The notes under the pieces: model-generated
Told to the model about the DNA's origin: nothing
The model's database searches: none
The model's input: the letters and a program-made list of their open reading frames with translations, nothing else
Shown here: positions 16,087-25,965 of the stretch, piece by piece
Numbering within the stretch: the stretch's first letter is position 1
Layout: each line of letters starts with the position of its first letter
Made by a program: the position numbers and the translations under genes
Assembly (NCBI RefSeq): GCF_032598905.1
Contig: NZ_CP122458.1
Location: 9,449,001 to 9,513,000, forward strand
Length of the DNA stretch: 64,000 bases
DNA from: Streptomyces sp. 11x1
GTDB lineage: Bacteria; Actinomycetota; Actinomycetes; Streptomycetales; Streptomycetaceae
Reading direction: 5' to 3'

Positions 16087-17304
16087 GTGCCCATCCAGTT
16101 CGATATCGATCCGGCTGTCGCGCATCTCGCCGCGTCCACCGCCGAGTTCGTGCGCGAGGTCGTCATTCCGGCCGAGCGCGAGTGCGGCGGGTCCGTGCAC
16201 GACGCCCCCGAGGCACTGCGCGAAACTCTGCAGAAAGCCGCCCGGGAGGCGGGAGTGTTCGCTCCGCACGTACCCACGCGCTGGGGCGGACACGGGCTCG
16301 ACCTGCGCGGCCAGGCAGTGGTGTTCGAAGCGGCGGGCTACTCGCTGCTCGGACCGCTGGCGCTGAACTGCGCGGCCCCCGACGAGGGCAACATGCACCT
16401 GTTGGAGAAGGTGGCCACCGACGAGCAGAAGCAGAGGTATCTGGCTCCGCTCGCCGCGGGCGAGACCCGCTCCTGCTTCGCCATGACCGAACCCGCTCCG
16501 GGAGCCGGCGCCGATCCCCGCGCCCTGCGGACCACCGCGACCCGGGTGCCCGGCGGCTGGCGCATCGACGGGCGCAAATGGTTCATCACCGGTGCCCACG
16601 GCGCCGACTTCGCCATCGTCATGGCCCGGACCTCCGGCAGCCCCGGCGACCCGGGCGGCGCCACCATGTTCCTGGTCGACGCGGACACCCCCGGCATGCG
16701 TCTCGTCCGGTCCATCGAGACCCTGGACGAGTCGCTCTTCGCCGGACACAGCGAGATCCTCTTCGAGGACTGCGTGGTGGGGGAGGACCAGGTGCTCGGC
16801 GCGGTGGACCGCGGCTTCGAAGGCGCCCAGGTCCGGCTCGGACCCGCCCGGATGACCCACTGCATGCGCTGGCTGGGAGCCGCCCGCCGCGCCCAGGACG
16901 TCGCACTGGAGCGGGCGGGCAGCCGGATGGCCTTCGGCTCGGCGCTGGGAGACCTCGGCATGGTCCAGCAGATGCTGGCCGACTCCGAGATCGACATCGA
17001 GGCGAGCCGCGCACTGATCCTGCGCACCGCCTGGGAACTGGACACCGGCTCCGCCGCCGCCTCTCAGCTGACCTCGGTGTCCAAGACCTTCGTGGCGGAG
17101 GCGGTGAACCGGGTGGTGGACCGGGCGGTGCAGATCTGCGGAGCGCTCGGCATCTCGGCCGCCGACGCCCCGCTGGCCCGCCTCTACAGGGAGGTCCGGC
17201 CGTTCCGGATCTACGACGGCCCCTCGGAGACCCACCGTTTCGCCATCGCGCGCCGCGCGGTACGGCCCTACCGACAGCCACGCCCGACCACCGCCGACGG
17301 CTGA
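16087..17304 (+). CDS. Acyl-CoA dehydrogenase
   Basis: A 405-residue, full-length acyl-CoA dehydrogenase. FAMTEPAPGAGADP matches the FAD/substrate motif, WFITGAHGADFAIVMARTS the beta domain, and the C-terminal domain has RMAFGSALGDLGMVQQMLADSEIDIEASR and QICGALGISADAP. The start is GTG 16087 with GGGAGG just upstream; ATG 16057 has no ribosome binding site. It is divergent from the enoyl-CoA hydratase and stands alone on the plus strand. Its C-terminal region resembles long- or branched-chain enzymes, but the substrate is not assigned. Confidence 0.92.
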   Translation: MPIQFDIDPAVAHLAASTAEFVREVVIPAERECGGSVHDAPEALRETLQKAAREAGVFAPHVPTRWGGHGLDLRGQAVVFEAAGYSLLGPLALNCAAPDEGNMHLLEKVATDEQKQRYLAPLAAGETRSCFAMTEPAPGAGADPRALRTTATRVPGGWRIDGRKWFITGAHGADFAIVMARTSGSPGDPGGATMFLVDADTPGMRLVRSIETLDESLFAGHSEILFEDCVVGEDQVLGAVDRGFEGAQVRLGPARMTHCMRWLGAARRAQDVALERAGSRMAFGSALGDLGMVQQMLADSEIDIEASRALILRTAWELDTGSAAASQLTSVSKTFVAEAVNRVVDRAVQICGALGISAADAPLARLYREVRPFRIYDGPSETHRFAIARRAVRPYRQPRPTTADG

Positions 17305-17444
17305 CCGTGCCGCGGGGCGCCTGACGGGAGCTTTGCCCGGTCGACCGAGGTGATGTTTCCCCGCATCACCGAAGCCCGGCTCGTCCGCCGTGGCGCACCA
17401 GGTGACCCGGTGCGCCTGGAGCGCTGACGTGGTCGCGTGACCCG

Positions 17445-17473
17445 GGCGGGCTCGGCCTTCCACCGAGCCCGCC
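17445..17473. terminator. Hairpin terminator between convergent genes
   Basis: GGCGGGCTCGG pairs perfectly with CCGAGCCCGCC (11 bp, 7-nt loop), between the acyl-CoA dehydrogenase (+) and the GH62 gene (-). A second hairpin follows at 17477. Confidence 0.75.
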
Positions 17474-17476
17474 ACG

Positions 17477-17500
17477 CCGGCTCCCTCCTCCCGGAGCCGG
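17477..17500. terminator. Second hairpin of a tandem terminator
   Basis: CCGGCTCC and GGAGCCGG form a perfect 8-bp stem four bases after the first hairpin and 16 bases from the stop of the GH62 gene. With 17445-17473 it probably forms a bidirectional tandem terminator. Confidence 0.65.
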
Positions 17501-17515
17501 ACTCGTGTCACGCCG

Positions 17516-18991
17516 TCAGCGCTGCAGTGTCAGCAGACCCGGACGGTAGGGCAGGAGGCCGTAGTCGCCGCCGGAGTTGGGGTTGCGCCCCTGGTAGAGC
17601 AACTGCAGATTGCAGGGATCGACGGTCATGGTCTGGTCGGCGCTGGTGCGGATCAGTTCGCCATGGCTGATGTCGTTGGTCCAGGTGGCGCCACTGTTGG
17701 CCTTGCCGGCGAAGGGGTTGCTCTCGGTCGCGGCCTGGGGTGTCCAGGAGCCGTTCAGACTGGTGGCCGTGAACGAGCGGAAGTACCGGCCCTGCGAGCC
17801 GATCGCCTCGACGATCATGAGGTAGCGGTTCTGGCCCTGGAGCTTGTAGACCTGCGGGGCCTCGAACAGGTTGTTCGTCGTGTCGCTCATGATCGTCGTG
17901 TACGAGGATCCGAAGCTGCCCGGGAAGTTCCCGATCGGCATACTGGCCCGGTAGATCTTGCCGTTGTCGCCGGCGAAGAACAGGTACATGTTCGTCCCGT
18001 CGGCGATGAGCGTCTGGTCGATGGGGCCGGTTCCGGAGCCGGAGATGCTTCCGGTGAAGAGCGGCTGCTCGGCGGACCAGCCGTTGGGGTTGGTCGGGTC
18101 GCTCGACGTCCGGTAGGAGAAGGCGGTCCTGCCCCACTGGTAGGCGAGCACCCAGATGTTCTTCGGCGCGAAGTAGAAGAGCGTGGGTGCGACGGTGGAA
18201 GTCGACATCGTGTTCTGGCTGGCCGAGGCCATCTCCGACCAGTTGGTGAACGGGGTGAAGTTCATCGAGCCCCAGGCCCTTCCCGTTCCCGCGGCGCCGT
18301 GTGTCGTCGCATAGACGAGCTGCTTGCCGTTGTAGGGGGCGACGGTGAAGTCCTTGAGTGAGGCCCACCCGGCCTTGGGCTGGGCCAGCGCGCCCGTCGA
18401 CGACCAGCGGTACGACGACGGAAGGTCGCACTGGCCGGGGGTGCCGGCACCGACCTTGACGAGCTGCCACTGCTGGTTGGTGCCGCCCCAGTCGTCGTAC
18501 TGGACGATGTTGGCGTTGTCCGCGGTGGAGGAGCCCTGCACTTCGAGGGCCTTGTTGCTGTGGCGCGAGATGAGCCGGACGTAGCCGTCCGAGCTGTCGG
18601 CCAGCCGCCACTGCTGGTTGGCGGCGTTCAGGTCGGTCCACTGGACGATCGAGCCGCCGTTGGAAGTGGACCAGTTGTAGAGGTCCAGCACCTTGCCCGA
18701 GTGGCGGGACTTGATGCGGTAGTAGCCGCTCCCGGCATCGACGAACTGCCACTGCTGCTGGCTCTGATCGTTTCTGGTCCACTGGGTGATGCGGGCGCCG
18801 TCACTGGTCGCCATGTTGTATACGTCCAGGGCCTTGCCACTGTTGCGGTTGACCAGCACGTACGAGGCGTTGGGGTCGACGGTCGCCGCGCTCGCGGGCT
18901 GGGCGCCGAGGAAGGTGACCACCAGCAGCAGAGGCGCGAGAGCAGCGAATAAGCGTCTCACAGGGACCGGGGAGGGGCGGCGAAACCGCAT
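17516..18991 (-). CDS. Secreted GH62 alpha-L-arabinofuranosidase with N-terminal CBM13
   Basis: A 491-residue secreted enzyme that removes arabinose side chains from arabinoxylan. An Arg-rich signal peptide ends near PASAA. A ricin-type CBM13 with three QxW-type repeats (QQQWQF, NQQWRL, NQQWQL) occupies about residues 37-170. The GH62 five-blade catalytic domain follows, with candidate acids in [13 protein letters not shown] (Asp), [11 protein letters not shown] (Asp) and [10 protein letters not shown] (Glu). ATG 18991 has AAGGAGG eight bases upstream, so a longer N-terminal frame is rejected. It is divergent from the xylanase gene. Its CBM13 is highly similar to that of the esterase at 21219. 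Confidence 0.92.
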   Translation of the reverse strand: MRFRRPSPVPVRRLFAALAPLLLVVTFLGAQPASAATVDPNASYVLVNRNSGKALDVYNMATSDGARITQWTRNDQSQQQWQFVDAGSGYYRIKSRHSGKVLDLYNWSTSNGGSIVQWTDLNAANQQWRLADSSDGYVRLISRHSNKALEVQGSSTADNANIVQYDDWGGTNQQWQLVKVGAGTPGQCDLPSSYRWSSTGALAQPKAGWASLKDFTVAPYNGKQLVYATTHGAAGTGRAWGSMNFTPFTNWSEMASASQNTMSTSTVAPTLFYFAPKNIWVLAYQWGRTAFSYRTSSDPTNPNGWSAEQPLFTGSISGSGTGPIDQTLIADGTNMYLFFAGDNGKIYRASMPIGNFPGSFGSSYTTIMSDTTNNLFEAPQVYKLQGQNRYLMIVEAIGSQGRYFRSFTATSLNGSWTPQAATESNPFAGKANSGATWTNDISHGELIRTSADQTMTVDPCNLQLLYQGRNPNSGGDYGLLPYRPGLLTLQR

Positions 18992-19064
18992 CAGGGGGGC
19001 CTCCTTAGGGGCGGGGTGAGGTGACGCCGATGAACCGCGGAGCGGCCGTATCGAAGGCAAGAGA

Positions 19065-19074
19065 GTTTCGAAAC
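19065..19074. promoter_or_regulatory. Palindrome GTTTCGAAAC, possible xylanolytic operator
   Basis: A perfect 10-bp palindrome about 75 bp upstream of the GH62 start. CGAAA/TTTCG-type palindromes are known upstream of Streptomyces xylanase genes; the match here is by eye. Confidence 0.4.
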
Positions 19075-19288
19075 ATTCGAAGCTATTCCCGAACCTTGTC
19101 GGCACAAGCTAGGAATGCAAAGCCCTCCGGTCAACCCCTGTCGCCGATCTGACCACAAACCGATCCTCTGTTTCGGGCGGCACGGGTCGACGCTCCGAAA
19201 GGGATCGCCCCGGATGTCCACGGCACCGCTCGCCCTGGCGAAGGCCGCACTGAGCGGCGAAGGGCCGACTGGCCCGGTGATCGCAACC

Positions 19289-19318
19289 GAAAGTTGCGGA
19301 CAATGAGCGGAAACTTTC
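19289..19318. promoter_or_regulatory. Inverted repeat GAAAGTT-N16-AACTTTC
   Basis: Exact 7-bp arms, 16 nt apart, in the divergent GH62/GH10 region. GAAAGTTT-like arms recur in Streptomyces xylanase promoters, so regulation by a xylo-oligosaccharide-responsive repressor is plausible. Confidence 0.45.
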
Positions 19319-19331
19319 TCGTTACCGAGTA

Positions 19332-19349
19332 TTGACGATCCACCGTCAA
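19332..19349. promoter_or_regulatory. Inverted repeat TTGACG-N6-CGTCAA
   Basis: Perfect 6-bp arms 13 bases after the previous repeat. The left arm also resembles a -35 hexamer, so it may be a promoter element rather than an operator. Confidence 0.3.
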
Positions 19350-19738
19350 TCCCTCAATCATCCCTCTCTGGGCGACCGGACGCAGTTCGAGATGCCGAAC
19401 CGTCTCGACCCCGGGCTCACCAGTGGCCGCACGCAAGAACCACACCCCCCACAGATCAGCGCATGGCGCCACCCGCACCACCCCGTTCCGTCCCGGCGAG
19501 GCTCGCACCAGGGCATCCGGGCCCTTCATACGTGACACCCACCGCTGAACCGCGATGAAGTGCCCGCGCCACAGCGCTGCCCCGCCGTGCCCCACCCGAC
19601 GGCGGACCGGGCGCCGTCCCGGCACCGCGGCTGCCGGTGAGGTCCGTGCTGCGCGGGTTCCGGCCCGCCCCACAGGTCCGCCGCGAAGGCACGACCGCCG
19701 CTTCCCCGAGCTCCCGCCCTATCCGCGCATATCCGTGA

Positions 19739-21187
<1,449 letters not shown>

Positions 21188-21218
21188 TGGGGCCTGCCAC
21201 GGACGAAAGGGCGATTCG

Positions 21219-22604
21219 ATGAAGACCTCCGGTGCGGCTTCCCCCGCCCCTCCACACAGACATCGTTGGTGGTCCCGGGTCGCGGCCGTGGTGGCGGCGA
21301 CCCTCGCGATCGGCATGCTGGCCGCGGTGAATCCGGCGCCCGCCGAGGCGGCGACGGTGGACCCCAATGCCTGGTACGCCCTGGTCAATCGCAACAGCGG
21401 CAAGGCGCTGGACGTCTCCGGCACGTCCACCGCCGACGGCGCGCGGGTCACCCAGTGGACGCGTAACGACGCAGCCGCCAACCAGCAGTGGCAGTTCGTG
21501 GACTCCGGCGGCGGCTTCTACCGCCTCAAGGCCCGGCATTCGGGCAAGGTTCTCGACGTGGCCGGCGCCTCGACCGCGGACGGCGCCGCGATCCAGCAGT
21601 GGGCCGACCACAACGGGGCCAACCAGCAGTTCCGCCTGGCCGACTCCGACGGGGGCCATGTCCGGCTGATCAACCGCACCAGCAGCAAGGCGGTGGAGGT
21701 GCAGGGCGCCTCCACCGCAGACGGCGGCAACGTCGTCCAGTACACCGACTGGGGCGGCGCCAACCAGCAATGGCAGATGGTCAAGCTGTCGTCCGGTGGT
21801 GGCGGCGGTGGTGGCGGCGGATGCGGCAGCGCCCCGACTCTGACGAGCGGTACGCACACGATTCAGAGCGGCGGCAAGAGCCGCAGCTTCATCCTCAGGG
21901 TTCCCGCCAACTACGACAACAGCCGCCCCTACCGGCTGATCTTCGCGTTCCACTGGCGGGGCGGAACCGCCGGCGACGTCGCCTCGGGCGGCACGAGCGG
22001 GAGCGCCTGGTCCTACTACGGCCAACAGGAACAGTCCAACAACGGCGCGATCCTCGTCGCCCCCCAGGGCCTCGGCAACGGCTGGGCCAATTCCGGCGGT
22101 GAGGACATCACCTTCGTCGACGACATGATCCGGCGGATCGAGGGCGGCCTCTGTGTCAACCCGGCACAGCGCTTCGCCACGGGATTCAGCTGGGGCGGCG
22201 GCATGAGCTACGCACTCGCATGCAGCCGGGCGAACGTCTTCAGGGCTGTCGCGGTCATCTCCGGCGCCCAGATCAGCGGGTGCAGCGGCGGCACCCAGCC
22301 CATCGCCTACTTCGGAATCCACGGCATCAGCGACTCCGTCCTCAACATCGGGCAAGGACGGTCCCTGCGCGACACGTTCGTCAGGAACAACGGCTGCACC
22401 TCCCAGAGCCCGCGCGAGCCCGCGCCGGGCAGCCGAACGCACATCACCACCACCTACTCGGGCTGCCGTGCCGGATACCCGGTCCAATGGGCCGCGTTCG
22501 ACGGAGGCCACATACCCGGTCCGGTCGACGGTTCCACCAACGAAAGCGGCGTCACCACCTGGACCAAGGCAGAGATCTGGAGGTTCTTCGCACAGTTCCA
22601 GTGA
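21219..22604 (+). CDS. Secreted CBM13-feruloyl/acetyl xylan esterase-like hydrolase
   Basis: A 461-residue secreted protein. The signal peptide ends near PAEAA, followed by a CBM13 (residues about 46-190), a poly-Gly linker and an LpqC/feruloyl-esterase alpha/beta-hydrolase domain. The nucleophile Ser324 is in GFSWGGGMS and the catalytic His is about 431 in FDGGHIPGP. The family cleaves ferulate or acetate esters of xylan; the exact ester is not decided by sequence. It follows xlnA by 31 bp with GAAAGG upstream. A strong terminator at 22619 ends the unit. The CBM13 is almost a copy of the one in the GH62 enzyme but unlike that of the xylanase. Confidence 0.88.
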   Translation: MKTSGAASPAPPHRHRWWSRVAAVVAATLAIGMLAAVNPAPAEAATVDPNAWYALVNRNSGKALDVSGTSTADGARVTQWTRNDAAANQQWQFVDSGGGFYRLKARHSGKVLDVAGASTADGAAIQQWADHNGANQQFRLADSDGGHVRLINRTSSKAVEVQGASTADGGNVVQYTDWGGANQQWQMVKLSSGGGGGGGGGCGSAPTLTSGTHTIQSGGKSRSFILRVPANYDNSRPYRLIFAFHWRGGTAGDVASGGTSGSAWSYYGQQEQSNNGAILVAPQGLGNGWANSGGEDITFVDDMIRRIEGGLCVNPAQRFATGFSWGGGMSYALACSRANVFRAVAVISGAQISGCSGGTQPIAYFGIHGISDSVLNIGQGRSLRDTFVRNNGCTSQSPREPAPGSRTHITTTYSGCRAGYPVQWAAFDGGHIPGPVDGSTNESGVTTWTKAEIWRFFAQFQ

Positions 22605-22618
22605 CACGCCCGCACCAT

Positions 22619-22651
22619 GGGGTGGAGCCAGGATGAACCTGGCTCCACCCC
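22619..22651 (+). terminator. Strong hairpin terminator after the xylanase-esterase unit
   Basis: GGGGTGGAGCCAGG pairs perfectly with CCTGGCTCCACCCC (14 bp) around a 5-nt loop, 15 bases after the esterase stop. Confidence 0.88.
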
Positions 22652-22732
22652 GTCGACGTCTGTCCCACTCAGTCTGTCCCACTGCGACGGCCCTCGAAGA
22701 GCTGGTGCAGTTGTGCGGAGGCCCCGACTGGC

Positions 22733-23210
22733 CTGGCTGCAGCTCGGCCAGCCAGCCGCGCGCGACCAGACGCTTCGCCTTCGACCGCAACGCCTCCACC
22801 TTGGCCGGCACTGTGAGCTGATCGACCAACACGGCCAACTCCTGGCAGGTCAGCGGCCCTTGATGGAGCCGGTCCCGGTCGGCGAGCGCCCCAAGGATGC
22901 GCTGGTAGTTCACCGACAGCACCGACCAGGCCAGCCCCTCACGCCACACCGGCACCTGCGACCTCGCCCTCGCCGCCTGCCGGGACGTCGAGCCCGCGAC
23001 CGGGCCGGGGACGACCTCCTCTACGGCGATGCTGCCGCCGTCCGGAGCCAGGACCGTGCCCACTCGCCTGCGGGCGATCGCCCACTCCTGCCATTCCTCC
23101 TCGGCCGCGGCCAGCTCGGCCTGGATGCGATCGGCTTCCTCACGCAACCCCTCGACACGACGACGAGCAGCGAGCTCGTGCTGTTCCAGCAGTCCGGCCA
23201 CCGACGGCAT
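22733..23210 (-). pseudogene. Truncated Streptomyces protein of unknown function
   Basis: The first 160 codons read as a normal coiled-coil/helical Streptomyces protein (GLLEQHELAARRRVEGLREEADRIQAELA near the start, then RILGALADRDR and RSKAKRLVARGWLAE). ATG 23210 has GGGAGG six bases upstream. After about residue 160 the homology I recognise stops and the frame only continues open antisense to the esterase, so the natural C terminus appears lost or out of frame. I recall similar proteins next to mobile elements in Streptomyces but cannot name the family. It probably marks an old insertion boundary. Confidence 0.5.
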
Positions 23211-23387
23211 CCGCGACCTCCCGGGGAGCGACGACACGACACGCCACCACTCCCACCGAATCGCCGACCCTATGCCTGACCAGCGAAAACATCGCCCTCA
23301 GATTCGGAACGACAACAGCTTCTTACGCCCATCGGTTCGTGCGCCTCTTCCGTTTCTCACCTATCAGTGCTGTTCCCCAATCTACAG

Positions 23388-23404
23388 ATGGAAACGGTTT
23401 CCAT
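23388..23404. promoter_or_regulatory. Zur-like palindrome, orphan copy
   Basis: ATGGAAACGGTTTCCAT is a perfect palindrome apart from its centre base and matches the 15-bp pattern TGRAAAYSRWWTYCA shared by the boxes at 28225, 29530 and 33645. It lies just after the stop of the aminotransferase gene, not before any intact gene. A controlled gene may have been lost to the right, where only the truncated gene at 22733 remains. Confidence 0.5.
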
Positions 23405-23411
23405 TTGTGTT

Positions 23412-24617
23412 TCAGTCCAACGATCCGAGGACGGACAGCAGGCAGTCGACCTCCTTCGCCGTGTTGTAGACGTGGAGGCTGATGCGCACCGCACCGTCCC
23501 GGGGGTCCGCGCCGGCCTGGCACAGGCTGTCCGCCCGCACCATGAATCCATGGCTGAACAGGATGAACCCGAGATCGTCGGAGGGGATGTCGTGGTGCCT
23601 GAAGGTGACGATGCCGTGGCGCCGCTGCACGGGTGAGTCGGCTGCCAGACCTGCCTGGCAGCCCAGGATCTCGTAGGAGGTCAGGTGGCGGAGCCGGTCG
23701 GTGAACCGGGCGGTGAGGGCGGTGGTCCAGCGCGCGATCCGGCCCGTACCCGCGGCGTCCAACCAGTCGAGCGCGGCTTCAAGGGTGGCGATGCCGACGG
23801 TGTTGGGGGTGCCGTGCCAGCCGCCGGGCCGGAACTGCGGCCCGCGTGCGTTGCGGGCCCAGACGGATCCGGAGCCGGGCAGAGCCAGTGCCTTGTGCCC
23901 GGAGAAGACCACGAAGTCCACGTCGAGTTCGCCCACGGACACGGGCCGATGACCGACGCTCTGGGCGGCGTCGAGACAGATCGGCACGTCGGGGCCGACG
24001 GCCTCCCTGATGCGGTGGACGTTCATGTCGCCGCCGTAGACGTGGTGGATGTGCGTGGCGGCGACGAAGCGGGTGCGCGGGTTGACCATCCCGGTCAGGG
24101 CCCGGTGGTCGTAGTCTCCGGAGGCCGTCTGGTACGGCAGAGCGCGCAGGCGCACGGTGATGCCGCGCTGTTCGAGCAGCCGCTGGGTCTCCAGCCAGGG
24201 TTCCAGGTTCGCCTGGTGGTCGGCGAAGGGGACGATGATCTCGTCGCCGTCGGTCAGCTGGTCGGCAAGCCAGTCGCGGGCGACAGCCCGCAGCCCCTCC
24301 GTGGTACCGCTGGTGAAGTGGACGCCGGAGCGCTCGGGGGCGGGGTCGCCGAGGAAAACCTTGACGCGCTGTCGGGTGCGTTCGACCATCGCCGTCGTCC
24401 CGTTGGCCCACGGGTAGGTTCCTCGCCCGGCATTGGCGTTGGCCGTCGTCAGATACGTCTGCGCGGCGGCGAGGACGGCGCGTGGCTTCTGCGAGGTGGC
24501 CGCGCTGTCCAGATACACCAGCTCCGGATGGCCAGTGATGATGGGGAACTGTTCCCGCAGTTCCCGCTGCCAGTCTGCCAGTTCCCGCAGTTCATGGGTG
24601 AGTCCGTCGTGGAGCAT
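23412..24617 (-). CDS. Class V aminotransferase / cysteine desulfurase-like PLP enzyme
   Basis: A 401-residue fold-type I PLP enzyme of the SufS/CsdA branch. VYLDSAATSQKP, FTSGTTEGLRAVA, CLDAAQSVGHRP and the PLP lysine in SGHKALALPGSG are present. The Cys of SufS enzymes maps to DSLCQAG, though the local sequence differs from the usual RxGHHCA. It could be a desulfurase, selenocysteine-lyase-like or a dedicated lyase/aminotransferase. It is the third gene of the PLP operon, four bases after the cysteine-synthase/rhodanese gene. That neighbour's sulfur-carrying rhodanese domain would suit a sulfur-transfer role. Confidence 0.88.
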   Translation of the reverse strand: MLHDGLTHELRELADWQRELREQFPIITGHPELVYLDSAATSQKPRAVLAAAQTYLTTANANAGRGTYPWANGTTAMVERTRQRVKVFLGDPAPERSGVHFTSGTTEGLRAVARDWLADQLTDGDEIIVPFADHQANLEPWLETQRLLEQRGITVRLRALPYQTASGDYDHRALTGMVNPRTRFVAATHIHHVYGGDMNVHRIREAVGPDVPICLDAAQSVGHRPVSVGELDVDFVVFSGHKALALPGSGSVWARNARGPQFRPGGWHGTPNTVGIATLEAALDWLDAAGTGRIARWTTALTARFTDRLRHLTSYEILGCQAGLAADSPVQRRHGIVTFRHHDIPSDDLGFILFSHGFMVRADSLCQAGADPRDGAVRISLHVYNTAKEVDCLLSVLGSLD

Positions 24618-24621
24618 GAGG

Positions 24622-25965
24622 TCAGTCCCGCACCAGTGGGGCGCCCGCGTCCCGCCAGGCGACGATGCCGCCGGACAGGCTGCGCACGTCCGGATGGCCC
24701 ATGCGGGTCAGCAGCGCGGCGTAGCGGGCGGACTTCTCGCCGACCGGGCAGGCCAGCAGCACCGGCTGTCGCTTGCTGAACGGTAGACCGCCCCGTACGA
24801 GTTCGTCGAACAGTTCGTCCACGATGTTGACCGATCCGTCGATGTGCAGCGCGGCAAACGCCCGCGGCCCGCGCAGGTCGATCACCAGCGGCCGGGGCCG
24901 CCCGTCCGCGATCCAGCGCAAGGCGTCGTCGGTGTCGACGACCTGTGCCCGCGCCTGTACCTCGGCTTCGGTGAGCGCTCTCGCCGAGTTCTTCTGGGGC
25001 GGCCGGCCCAGGAGTTCGGGGCGGCGCTGCCGTACGTAGCTCAGATAGCTTTCCGCCCGGTCGCAGACGATGAAGACCGCCGTCCGGCGATCGGCCGTTC
25101 CGGACTCTTCCAACTCCGCGTCCATGGCACGCAGATGTCGTACCGCGCCGTGATAGGCGGCGCCTCCGGTGGGTCCGGCCAGCAGCCCGCAGTGGCGGAT
25201 CAGGGTCAGCATGCCGTCGATGGCCTGGTCGGCGGTCACCGACTCCATCGTGTCGTACGTCGCCGGGTCGAAGAGTCCGACCTGGTGGACCTCGTCGATG
25301 GTGCGGATGCCGGGGATGAAGTCCGACTTGTGGGCGACCAGTCCTACCACGCGTACCCCGGGGTCATGCTCGCGCAGCGCCCGGGCCACCCCGGTCGACG
25401 AGCCGGCGGTGCCCACGCACGCGATGAACCAGTCAGGTGCCCGTCCGTCCAGGTCCTTGACGATCTCCGGTCCGGTGCCCGCCGCGTGCGCTTCGGTGTT
25501 GCGCGGGTTGAAGTACTGGTCGGTGTGCAGATATGCGCTGCCGTCCTCGGCGAGGGCCTGGTGGAAGCGGGTCAGCGGGTCCTCGGTGTCGGTCGGGTCG
25601 AGGCACTCGCTCTGCCCGGGCAACTCCTCGATCTCCGCGCCCAGCAGCAGAAGCAGGTCCTTGATCTCCGGTACCCGCATCCGGTTGGTGACGCTCTTGA
25701 AGCGCAGCCCGTGCATCCCCGCGAGCAGAGCCAGGGCCTTTGCGGTGTTGCCGCTCGACAGTTCCACGACGGTCGCCCCGCGCTCCGCTGCCTCGGCCAG
25801 ACCGGGGCGTGCCATGTTCCACGCGGCTCGGTCCTTGACCGAGCCGAAGGGGTTGAGCATCTCCAGTTTGGCGTACAGGTCGATGCGGCGCAGGCCGTGC
25901 ACGGCCGGATCGATGCGTACCAGCGGCGTGTTGCCGATTGCCTCCGTGATGCTGTCGTACCTCAT
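24622..25965 (-). CDS. Cysteine synthase-like PLP enzyme fused to a rhodanese domain
   Basis: A 447-residue fusion. Residues about 1-320 are a cysteine-synthase/SbnA-type fold: IGNTPLVRI, the PLP lysine in NPFGSVKDRAAW, SSGNTAKALA and GTAGSSTGVAR. Residues about 345-447 are a rhodanese domain (VIDLRGPRAFAALHIDGSVNI) whose active-site Cys is in LACPVGEKSARY. The first half could use an O-activated serine with a sulfur or amine nucleophile, as in diaminopropionate-forming SbnA. The ATG overlaps the stop of the Y4yA-type gene (ATGA). The product is unknown. Confidence 0.88.
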   Translation of the reverse strand: MRYDSITEAIGNTPLVRIDPAVHGLRRIDLYAKLEMLNPFGSVKDRAAWNMARPGLAEAAERGATVVELSSGNTAKALALLAGMHGLRFKSVTNRMRVPEIKDLLLLLGAEIEELPGQSECLDPTDTEDPLTRFHQALAEDGSAYLHTDQYFNPRNTEAHAAGTGPEIVKDLDGRAPDWFIACVGTAGSSTGVARALREHDPGVRVVGLVAHKSDFIPGIRTIDEVHQVGLFDPATYDTMESVTADQAIDGMLTLIRHCGLLAGPTGGAAYHGAVRHLRAMDAELEESGTADRRTAVFIVCDRAESYLSYVRQRRPELLGRPPQKNSARALTEAEVQARAQVVDTDDALRWIADGRPRPLVIDLRGPRAFAALHIDGSVNIVDELFDELVRGGLPFSKRQPVLLACPVGEKSARYAALLTRMGHPDVRSLSGGIVAWRDAGAPLVRD

